A program made the position numbers and the translations under genes. A stretch of 41,604 nucleotides of DNA from JAGQLF01 sp964437465 (GTDB lineage: Bacteria; Patescibacteriota; Dojkabacteria; J137): contig CAYTGI010000011.1 in NCBI GenBank assembly GCA_964437465.1, positions 1 to 41,604 of the forward strand, given 5' to 3'. The notes beneath the pieces were generated by a model, which worked only from the letters and a program-made list of their open reading frames with translations, did not search any database and was not told where the DNA came from. This document shows positions 35,750 through 41,604 of the stretch, piece after piece (position 1 is the first letter of the stretch; the number at the start of each line of letters is the position of its first letter).

Positions 35750-36873
35750 TTTAGTAATTTTACTTCTTTTGCATTCTCTAAAAATTCTATATTTTGAATA
35801 TCATCTTCGATTATATACCAGTTTATCCTATCTAGAACTTCAGCTAGATCTTTTTCACTGTAAACAATAACATCCGAAGAATTACAATCAAAAGAATCTA
35901 AATTAATGTTATCGAAAACTTCTCTTTCAGATGCGCTGATTGTTTCTAGTTCTTCGCTAAATTTTAAAATCCTAAGCTCCTTTTGTAGTTCTAGAATTCT
36001 GTAGCCAATTAATGAGGTGTCCTCAAGACATATCTGATTGAAGTTCTCAAAGATTATTTCATCATTCAAAACATCTTCAGAAAGGTCGTATTCATAATAG
36101 AAAATATCATTAAAACTATTTGTAGTTTCTACAAGAATCTTTTCCTCAAAGAGATAAAGTGAGGTAATTTCATCGTCAAGATTCAGTTGGCTACCACTAT
36201 ATTGTAAATTCCCATCCAGATCGACTATCTCAAAATCATCATCCGTTTGTATAACTAAACGATTACTTAAATTTGTAGCATTACTCACAATTTCTCCATC
36301 AATTCTTATAACTCTCCTTCGTTCTTGATTAGTATTAATATTAAATCTATTTAACCATGAATTATTATTTTCTCCCTGCATGTAATAAATATTCTCTTCA
36401 TCAACCCACCTATAGGAGCTGACACCAACTTCGTCACTTTCTTGGTTAAATAAAGTTACCCACTCACCTGAGTTTTCTTCTAAGTTATACAGAAAAATAT
36501 TATCTAACCCGTTGTTTGTTCCAATAACACTAATATTTTGGTTATCTGGAGACCATTCTAAGTTTTTCCAATTATTATCATCTAGCTCAAGTGGGAGATT
36601 CTTTCCTTCTTTATCATAAATTGAAAAAGTTCCATCAGAATTTATTGCTGCAAAGTAAGGATCTACATTTCGTCCGTTACCAATAATAATTGGGCCATCA
36701 TCGTCCTCTTCATCCTCTTCTTCATCTTCTGGAGGTGGATCAACAGGAGCTGGATCAGGATTATTTCCTATGTTCTGTAATAGATAGATAAAAAGAAATA
36801 ATGCTAGGATAAATCCGCAAATTAAAAAGAATGAAATAAATATTAAGAAAATCTTTTTTCTATTTTTACTCAT
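35746..36873 (-). CDS. Membrane-anchored beta-propeller protein
   Basis: The 375 residues have a short basic start, one membrane helix (about 8-32), a Pro/Asp/Glu-rich linker (PDPAPVDPPPEDEEEDEE) and then an extracytoplasmic domain of repeated four-strand blades of TolB/WD-like type: FAAINSDGTFSIYDKEGK, WKNLEWSPDNQNISVIG, YRWVDEENIYYM, and so on. No catalytic motif is seen, so binding or scaffolding is likely. The start overlaps the methyltransferase stop (ATGA). It is not known whether this envelope protein is functionally tied to the methyltransferase or only co-transcribed with it. Confidence 0.75.
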   Translation of the reverse strand: MSKNRKKIFLIFISFFLICGFILALFLFIYLLQNIGNNPDPAPVDPPPEDEEEDEEDDDGPIIIGNGRNVDPYFAAINSDGTFSIYDKEGKNLPLELDDNNWKNLEWSPDNQNISVIGTNNGLDNIFLYNLEENSGEWVTLFNQESDEVGVSSYRWVDEENIYYMQGENNNSWLNRFNINTNQERRRVIRIDGEIVSNATNLSNRLVIQTDDDFEIVDLDGNLQYSGSQLNLDDEITSLYLFEEKILVETTNSFNDIFYYEYDLSEDVLNDEIIFENFNQICLEDTSLIGYRILELQKELRILKFSEELETISASEREVFDNINLDSFDCNSSDVIVYSEKDLAEVLDRINWYIIEDDIQNIEFLENAKEVKLLK

Positions 36874-37526
36874 AAATCCATTATATTACTTATAACGTAA
36901 TAGTTCATTTTGTCTTTAAAGCCATCTGAGTTAAATGTTTTCTCAATTTCTAAATATAGTTCCTTGTAGGTAGAATCAACCTCCTCTTTAGTAAAACTAT
37001 GGGCAAATCTATTAGCTGAATTATTGAATGACAACATGTAGTTACTCCCTCCTAGATCATGAATCAAATGCTTTTCTAAAAACTCTTTATTCTCAGCAAA
37101 TTGCCAGTAGGTAACAATCACTTTTGAATTCTGACTTTTTAAAATCGAATGTAATTCTTTTAATATCTTTTTTCTACTATCTCTTGTTCTGACATGGTGC
37201 ATAACACCAAACATAACTATTAAGTCAAACTTCTGATCAACTGCACTAACAATACTATCTCGCTCTATATCAATATTGATAAGATTTTCTCTAGGGGCTA
37301 CTTTTGAAGCTTCCTCTAACATCTCATCGGAGTTATCTATACCCATGTAATCGAAGTTATCAAACTTCTCATTTAAAAAGGAGTAAAATCTTCCGTTCCC
37401 ACACCCCACATCTAAAACTGAAAATCTTAAATCAGGCTTGAAGCTTTTAAGTGCTTTTGTCCATCCCTTCCAAGGATTTTGTCTTGATTTTGAAAAGTCC
37501 TTTGCGTATTCATCGTATAGGTTCAT
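36870..37526 (-). CDS. Trm9/ALKBH8-like SAM-dependent methyltransferase
   Basis: This 218-residue class I methyltransferase starts NLYDEYAKDFSKSRQNPWKGWTKALK, like the Y..IA..FS.TR..PW of tRNA wobble-uridine methyltransferases. Motif I is LDVGCGNGRFYSFL, the acidic ribose contact is GIDNSDEML, and MFGVMHHVRTRDSRKKILKELHSILK plus VTYWQFAE matches the Trm9/ALKBH8 segment (A.IHH..T..RR...L.E..R.L then YVWA). In eukaryotes this family converts cm5U to mcm5U after Elongator. An elp3 gene two genes upstream on the same strand makes a related tRNA role plausible, but that is inference; a generic methyltransferase remains possible. TATCAT precedes the start by five bases. Confidence 0.78.
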   Translation of the reverse strand: MNLYDEYAKDFSKSRQNPWKGWTKALKSFKPDLRFSVLDVGCGNGRFYSFLNEKFDNFDYMGIDNSDEMLEEASKVAPRENLINIDIERDSIVSAVDQKFDLIVMFGVMHHVRTRDSRKKILKELHSILKSQNSKVIVTYWQFAENKEFLEKHLIHDLGGSNYMLSFNNSANRFAHSFTKEEVDSTYKELYLEIEKTFNSDGFKDKMNYYVISNIMDL

Positions 37527-37605
37527 AGATTATGATAACAAAATTACCATGTTAATAAGTTTTATACCTACTAAAGTAACATTAACAAACTTACGAGAAG
37601 TTGGG

Positions 37606-37669
37606 GTCTGGGGGTCTTAGCAGTCAACCATGCGAGTAAGTTAGACTTGCTAAGCCCCCAGGACTTTTT
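37606..37669 (+). terminator. Long hairpin with U-tract on the + strand, terminator-like or repeat-derived
   Basis: GTCTGGGGG.CTTAGCA.GTC (37606-37625) pairs with the complementary arm at 37644-37664 over about 18 base pairs with three single-base bulges, around an 18-base loop, followed by TTTTT. No + strand gene precedes it, so it may end an antisense or small RNA, or be a mobile palindrome rather than a functional terminator. Confidence 0.4.
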
Positions 37670-37741
37670 GTATACTTTTTGGTCACAAAAAGTATTATTA
37701 AACTTTTTCTTATCCCTGTACTTTTTATAACTAAACAAAGA

Positions 37742-37803
37742 ATGTCATGGTGAGGCTCTCGAACCATGAGCGCGAGTACCCTTCGAGAGCCTCAGGGTGA
37801 CAG
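37742..37803. repeat. REP-like palindromic repeat, intergenic copy
   Basis: TGTCATGGTGAGGCTCTCGA at one end and the near-complement CTTCGAGAGCCTCAGGGTGACA at the other surround a GAGCGCGAG centre. It is far more GC-rich than its surroundings. A nearly identical copy lies inside the elp3 coding region at 39990-40053, in the same orientation relative to the elp3 strand's complement. Confidence 0.85.
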
Positions 37804-37873
37804 TTTTCGAACCCCTAACGTCAGTGATGTTTTATTTTGCTAGTTGGTGAAAGTAGACATAAAACTTTTTATC

Positions 37874-38698
37874 CTAAAGATTATGAAGTATTTCTCTATA
37901 AAGACTAACGACCTCCTCCTCACCATTATCCCTTACAAAATACCAAAAGCTAGGAGATGAGTTAATCTCAATTAACCAAAATTGATTGTCTTCATCAATA
38001 ATAATATCTAAACCACCATACCCTAGATCGAAATTTTCATAAATTGGTTCAATAAAATTCTCTAACTTATTTTTTAAATCACTATCTTGAATCAAAATAG
38101 CTTTTGATCCCTCCCAGTGAAGAGGACTTAAGTTGTCTGAAAATCTTGCTTTCTTAGTACTTTTTTCGTAAAAAAACTTAATCTCTCTATTAAAAACAAC
38201 AATTCTAAATTCTCTTTTTGAATTAACCTTTTCTTGAGCTATTGCTAGGTAATCGTAATTCTGCGATGCTTTGTTAAAAATCTCTTTCAATTTTTCTATT
38301 GAATCATCCTTATTCTCAACAAAAAACACATTGTTTCCATGAGAACCTCTATTTCTTTTTAAAACAAATGTATAGTCTAAATTCTTTTCAATATCTTCTG
38401 CAATTTCCTCAAAGTTAAAATACTTTCTGTAAACTGAATATTCTTCAGCTACAAAAGGATCTAAGTAACCGAAAGTTTTAGGCATTTTAATAACATCTTT
38501 TAGAATTCTATACTGAAACTCTTTATCAACGCTTAATCTAGAAATCATCTGATTGTTTAAAGGGGTATGGTTACTGTGGAAGTAATGATATTTCCCATCT
38601 TTCAAAATTTGAATTAAATTCCCATCATCATCAAGAGTCTTAAATTCAAGCTTTAACATTTTACATGCTTTTTTTATACACTCTGCGTTTATGTTCAT
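37874..38698 (-). CDS. ATP-grasp ligase, RimK-like
   Basis: The 274 residues show an ATP-grasp fold: TFVLKRNRGSHGNNVFFV (the ATP-binding glycine loop), AIAQEKVNSKREFRIVVFNREI, LGYGGLDIIIDEDNQFWLIEINSSPSFW with the Mg-binding D and E-x-N. Such enzymes join a carboxylate to an amine through an acyl phosphate; RimK relatives add amino acids to proteins or cofactors. The substrate cannot be read from the sequence. The N-terminal part (NINAECIKKACKMLKLEFKTLD) is a typical pre-grasp domain with an isHTPLNNQ hinge. It begins 41 bases after elp3, across a palindromic cluster, and is probably co-transcribed with it. Confidence 0.87.
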   Translation of the reverse strand: MNINAECIKKACKMLKLEFKTLDDDGNLIQILKDGKYHYFHSNHTPLNNQMISRLSVDKEFQYRILKDVIKMPKTFGYLDPFVAEEYSVYRKYFNFEEIAEDIEKNLDYTFVLKRNRGSHGNNVFFVENKDDSIEKLKEIFNKASQNYDYLAIAQEKVNSKREFRIVVFNREIKFFYEKSTKKARFSDNLSPLHWEGSKAILIQDSDLKNKLENFIEPIYENFDLGYGGLDIIIDEDNQFWLIEINSSPSFWYFVRDNGEEEVVSLYREILHNL

Positions 38699-38739
38699 AG
38701 AAAAGTACTTAAGTACCTATGTACCTTAGTACTTAGGTA
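38699..38739. promoter_or_regulatory. Cluster of GTAC-centred inverted repeats between elp3 and the ATP-grasp gene
   Basis: Five GTAC cores occur in 41 bases (AGTACTTAAGTACC, TATGTACC, TTAGTACTTAGGTAC), forming two overlapping near-palindromes that can also fold on each other. There is no T-run. An operator, an RNA-processing hairpin, or a remnant repeat are all possible. Confidence 0.45.
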
Positions 38740-40665
38740 CTATAAGTTGGCTATCTGATAATATCTATCTAACTCAAAACCTCTCTTTCTATAATACTCC
38801 CTTGTTCCGATCGCAGAAATAACGGCGAGTTTCTTAAAACCTTTTTCTTTACTAATCTCCTTTGCTTTTTCAATTAAGCTTGAGCCAAGACCAATATGTT
38901 GAGCCTCTCCGCTTGAGTCCTTAGAAATTTTTAAACTTGGACCGTAAACGTGAACTTCACGAATCATCGCCATATTATCAAGTTCACCCGTCACCTTGTT
39001 TTTATTTTCTTTCGGAAAACTTAATCGTAAGAATCCAGCAATTCTTCTATCTTTTGTAATGTATTGCAAAAACTGTTCATTAGTAAATTCTGTTTCAAAT
39101 TCAATAATATCTAATGACAAGTCAGATGCAGCAATATCATCACCTTTAACTTCTCTTGCTCTTATGTTTGAATCTACTCTACCCTCTTGTTCAAGCCTGT
39201 GCTCAACAACCTCTCTTAAATTTGTTGTCTTATTTCCTGCTTCAATTTCAGTTGATGGAATATCTCTAATAATTCTAGTTAATCGACAATATTCTGGAGT
39301 CATTTCAATTAGATCTGCCATTAAAGAAATAAGCTCTTCAGTCTCATATGGTTTATATTCTCCTTTCTCATAGAGATCATGAAGTTCCGTGTGTTTAATA
39401 GTTGAAGTTGGATAAATTTTAACTTCATCAGGCTTATAGTTTAGATCGTTAAAAAGATCATGGTAGGACTCACGGTCTGAAACTGGAGTAGCTCCGTAAA
39501 GGTTCGGCATAATATGTGCATGAATTTTAAAGCCAGCCTGTCGCAAAAGATTTACAGCTCTTGAGGTTTCTTCTCTACCCTCTCCTCTTTTATTCATCTC
39601 GCTAACCTTGTCATTTAAAGTTTGAATTCCTAACTGAACTTTTGTAGCTCCGAGTTTTCTTAGACGTAATGCTTCGTACTCAGTAATTGAGTCCGGTCTA
39701 GTCTCTAAAACTAGCCCAACACACCTAGAACCTGCTGTAGCGTTAATCTCATGCAGCTTTTCAAGCTCCTTCCAACCTTGTTCTCTTGGAAGAGCAGAAT
39801 CTTCTGAACATAAAAAATTCGCAAAATGTTCCTTAAATTCTTTTGTAAAAATCAATTCATTGTAAGGCTTGTCTCCAACTATCTCACGCAGCTCATCGTT
39901 CCAATCAGACTCTAGATATTTTTGAATGTTTAATTTCTCATCTTCGAATTTAAAACCACGTTCGTCCGACTGTAATTTTCTAACTAGTTTGTCACCCTGA
40001 GGTTCTCGAAGGGTGCTCTCACGATCATGGTTCGAGAGCCTCACCATGACATTTCTTCTTCCAAACTCATTCATCGCCCTAAAACACTCACTAATAAACC
40101 AGATCTGGTATTCTTCTGAATAACTTGACCAAGTTCCTCCTAGAACTAAAAGCTCAATTTTATCGGTTGGATGTCCGATATTTTTCAGTGCTTGAAGCCT
40201 ATTCCAAGTTTGAAGATATGGACTAAATCTATTTGCAATAGCTCTTTGAGCTCCCGGTTCTGTAGCGATGTAGCTTTTCGGCATTCTTACATCGTTAGGA
40301 CAAAATATACATTTTCCAGGACACGGAAATGGTTTAGTTAGAACTGTAACTGTAGTCACTCCAGAAATAGTTCTAGTTGGCTTCATCTTAATAGATTCTT
40401 TCAAACGCTTAACTTCATTATCAGTCAGGGACAAATGTTTCCCCTCTCCTTTTGGGAGAGGGTTAGGGTGAGGGTGCTTCTCAATCCAATCAATCCCCAT
40501 TAAAACCTGATCCTTACTAAATATCTCAGATTTATCCTTGGGATATTTTCTTACAATCTTCTCAAAATCTCTTTTCTTAATTTCATCAAGAGCTAATAGA
40601 TCTGAAACTATTCCAGTTAGCTCTTTTTTATACTTTTTTGGATCAAAATAATACGATTTACTCAT
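38740..40665 (-). CDS. elp3: Elp3-type tRNA uridine(34) acetyltransferase (radical SAM + GNAT)
   Basis: The 641 residues match Elp3 throughout. KPTRTISGVTTV leads to the radical-SAM cysteines C115-x3-C119-x2-C122, then IATEPGAQRAIANRFSPYLQT, LLVLGGTWSSYSEEYQ, CVGLVLETRPD, KVQLGIQTLND, HIMPNLYGATP and RLTRIIRDIPS. The C-terminal lysine-acetyltransferase domain has IREVHVYG, HIGLGSSLIEKA and VISAIGTREYYRKRGFELD. It makes 5-carboxymethyl-type uridine at tRNA position 34 from acetyl-CoA. The protein is longer than the usual about 550 residues: HPHPNPLPKGEG (64-75) and about 205-225 (RLSNHDRESTLREPQGD) are translations of palindromic repeats inserted in frame, and a further linker extends to about residue 300. 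A TATAAT six bases before the ATG suggests a leaderless message. Confidence 0.95.
   Translation of the reverse strand: MSKSYYFDPKKYKKELTGIVSDLLALDEIKKRDFEKIVRKYPKDKSEIFSKDQVLMGIDWIEKHPHPNPLPKGEGKHLSLTDNEVKRLKESIKMKPTRTISGVTTVTVLTKPFPCPGKCIFCPNDVRMPKSYIATEPGAQRAIANRFSPYLQTWNRLQALKNIGHPTDKIELLVLGGTWSSYSEEYQIWFISECFRAMNEFGRRNVMVRLSNHDRESTLREPQGDKLVRKLQSDERGFKFEDEKLNIQKYLESDWNDELREIVGDKPYNELIFTKEFKEHFANFLCSEDSALPREQGWKELEKLHEINATAGSRCVGLVLETRPDSITEYEALRLRKLGATKVQLGIQTLNDKVSEMNKRGEGREETSRAVNLLRQAGFKIHAHIMPNLYGATPVSDRESYHDLFNDLNYKPDEVKIYPTSTIKHTELHDLYEKGEYKPYETEELISLMADLIEMTPEYCRLTRIIRDIPSTEIEAGNKTTNLREVVEHRLEQEGRVDSNIRAREVKGDDIAASDLSLDIIEFETEFTNEQFLQYITKDRRIAGFLRLSFPKENKNKVTGELDNMAMIREVHVYGPSLKISKDSSGEAQHIGLGSSLIEKAKEISKEKGFKKLAVISAIGTREYYRKRGFELDRYYQIANL
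39990..40053. repeat. REP-like palindromic repeat inserted in frame within elp3
   Basis: About 61 bases nearly identical to the intergenic element at 37742-37803 (GTCACCCTGAGGTTCTCGAA at one end, TTCGAGAGCCTCACCATGAC at the other). It encodes residues about 205-225 of Elp3 without stop or shift, in a non-conserved linker between LGGTW and CVGLVLETRPD. Confidence 0.88.
40438..40479. repeat. Second, different palindromic repeat in frame within elp3
   Basis: CCCCTCTCCTTTTGGGAGAG followed by GGTTAGGGTGAGGGTG, read on the coding strand as HPHPNPLPKGEG. This is the translation of a widely distributed bacterial intergenic palindrome. It is inserted between the N-terminal helices and KPTRTISG. It is much more GC-rich than its flanks. 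Confidence 0.8.
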
Positions 40666-40701
40666 CCTGCAATTATAACTTAGAATCTGTAATAATCTCT
40701 T
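40666..40701. promoter_or_regulatory. Compact divergent promoter region
   Basis: Only 36 bases separate elp3 (-) from the membrane glycosyltransferase gene (+). On the - strand TATAAT ends six bases before the elp3 ATG; on the + strand TAATAAT ends five bases before the other ATG. No -35 consensus is clear on either side. Both messages would have almost no leader. Confidence 0.45.
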
Positions 40702-41604
40702 ATGAAGAAATTTAGAGCTGATACACTACTATTTTTTTGCCTAGCAGTTTTCTTTGGCTTAGTCCTCTTCTGGCAGGTTCAAACAGAAAGAGTTCGAGAA
40801 ATAATAAAAATTGATGGAATTGGATACTACTTATACTTACCCTCGATATTTATTCATGATGATATAACTCTTGAATGGTCTGTTCCCTATCGACAAAGTC
40901 TAGGATTTCAAAACATTGAAAAGGTCTGGTACGGCATGAGTTACTCTGATGAATTTGATTCTTTTGTAAATAAATATCCTGTTGGCCCTTCAATTCTTTG
41001 GACTCCCTTTTTTTTAACTGGTTTAGCAGTATCCCAAGTTTTTAATATACCAATCGAAGGTGGATTTAGCGATACTCTAAACTGGTCTATTGGTTTAGCT
41101 GCAATATTCTTTGGTACCATTGGGGTTATCTTGATGAGAAGATTTTTTAATCAGTTTTTTAGTGATAAATTCTCATTAATTTCCTCAGTTTTTCTTATAT
41201 TTTCAACAGGCATATTTCACTACATTACTTTTGAATCAAGTTTTTCTCATATCTATTCGTTTTTCTTAATAACTTTGTTAGTTTTACTTAGCCCGCTAGT
41301 CTATAAGAAAAAAAATTGGAAGTTTTTTAGCGCGTACGGTTTTCTTCTTGGCTTAATTACAATTACTAGGCCTACTAATATTATTGTTTTATTAATTCCA
41401 ATATTTTATGGAATTCTAACTAAAGATGATCTTAAAGATAGGCTTAAGTTTTTTAAAGAAAAGTTTAAGAGATTTATTCCCTTTTTCATAGCTTTTTTCT
41501 TAGCTTTAGTTCCTCAGCTACTTTATTGGTACTTGATCACTGGCTCACCAATCTATTATTCGTACGGAGAAGAAGGATTTAATTTCTTAAAACCAGAGCT
41601 TTAT
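40702..41604 (+). CDS. GT-C-type polytopic membrane glycosyltransferase, 3' truncated by window edge
   Basis: The frame is open from the ATG at 40702 through the last base, giving 301 residues with no stop. Helix 1 (about 8-24) is followed by the loop IIKIDGIGYYLYLPSIFIHDD, whose Asp and position match the catalytic first loop of GT-C enzymes. Then comes FVNKYPVGPSILWTPFFLTG, a segment common in GT39/ArnT-like and related bacterial membrane glycosyltransferases, and at least six further helices. Such enzymes use polyprenyl-phosphate sugars on the outer face of the membrane. Substrate unknown. The rest of the gene lies outside the window. Confidence 0.85.
   Translation, partial: MKKFRADTLLFFCLAVFFGLVLFWQVQTERVREIIKIDGIGYYLYLPSIFIHDDITLEWSVPYRQSLGFQNIEKVWYGMSYSDEFDSFVNKYPVGPSILWTPFFLTGLAVSQVFNIPIEGGFSDTLNWSIGLAAIFFGTIGVILMRRFFNQFFSDKFSLISSVFLIFSTGIFHYITFESSFSHIYSFFLITLLVLLSPLVYKKKNWKFFSAYGFLLGLITITRPTNIIVLLIPIFYGILTKDDLKDRLKFFKEKFKRFIPFFIAFFLALVPQLLYWYLITGSPIYYSYGEEGFNFLKPELY

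Larger units (their letters stand above)
37527..37873. other. Non-coding interval with hairpins and a palindromic repeat
   Basis: No gene is seen in these 347 bases. They hold a long imperfect hairpin followed by T5 (37606-37669), a second perfect stem ACTTTTTG-GTCA-CAAAAAGT (37674-37693), and a 60-base GC-rich palindromic repeat (37742-37803). The interval separates the ATP-grasp gene from the methyltransferase gene, which probably has its own promoter next to its start. Confidence 0.6.

Noticed and set aside
1..41604. TGA read as glycine, as in some CPR lineages
   Set aside because: TGA ends several genes in ATGA overlaps (9415, 10648, 35746, 36870), and long frames need no TGA read-through.
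1..41604. tRNA or rRNA genes
   Set aside because: I saw no cloverleaf with a GGTTCGANTCC arm and no rRNA-like stretch. The GC-rich islands are palindromic repeats.

Overview
The window looks like a draft-assembly piece of a low-GC bacterium, most plausibly a member of the Candidate Phyla Radiation (Patescibacteria). This is an inference. It rests on the AT-rich coding, tight overlapping operons without clear Shine-Dalgarno sites, giant exported low-complexity proteins (S74 tail-fibre-like, DUF2341/LamG), an Elp3-type radical SAM enzyme, and the absence of phage or plasmid backbone genes. TGA is used as a normal stop (ATGA overlaps), so this is not a TGA-recoding CPR lineage. I cannot name the phylum securely.

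Layout. (1) 1-7177, + strand: a truncated GT2 glycosyltransferase, then dTDP-sugar genes (RmlD-like, RmlB, RmlA), a Nudix hydrolase, a small secreted protein and a secreted subtilase. (2) 7172-18455, - strand: an approximately 11 kb operon for an ABC-transporter-exported surface polysaccharide (Wzm, Wzt, methyltransferase, DUF2142 membrane protein, four glycosyltransferase-like genes, a small membrane protein), ending in a secreted PGRP/amidase. A strong hairpin terminator at 18458-18483 separates it from (3), a 943-residue exported protein (18506-21337) that is a good S-layer candidate with its own consensus promoter. (4) 21338-24000: galE flanked on both sides by degenerate short tandem repeats, then a single-pass membrane protein. 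(5) 23997-35334, - strand: two giant surface proteins, one with an S74 intramolecular chaperone domain, the other with DUF2341 plus six LamG domains and split by a one-base frameshift. (6) 35405-40665, - strand: a small helical protein, a membrane-anchored beta-propeller, a Trm9/ALKBH8-like methyltransferase, an ATP-grasp enzyme and Elp3. (7) 40702-end, +: the start of a GT-C-type membrane glycosyltransferase.

The most interesting theme is a shared C-terminal module: three tandem copies of a roughly 45-residue repeat (consensus YRFWS...HFYT...E...W...W.YE...FYA, resembling the DUF5648 family). It closes four different exported proteins: a small secreted protein, the subtilase, the amidase and the S-layer candidate. 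Two of these sit inside polysaccharide or nucleotide-sugar operons. This suggests a cell-surface anchoring system analogous to three-copy SLH or CWB2 modules that bind secondary cell-wall polymers, with the neighbouring rhamnose/ABC-exported glycan as a possible ligand. A second theme is a possible wobble-uridine modification pair (Elp3 plus a Trm9-like methyltransferase). The elp3 reading frame itself has absorbed two different palindromic repeats in frame.
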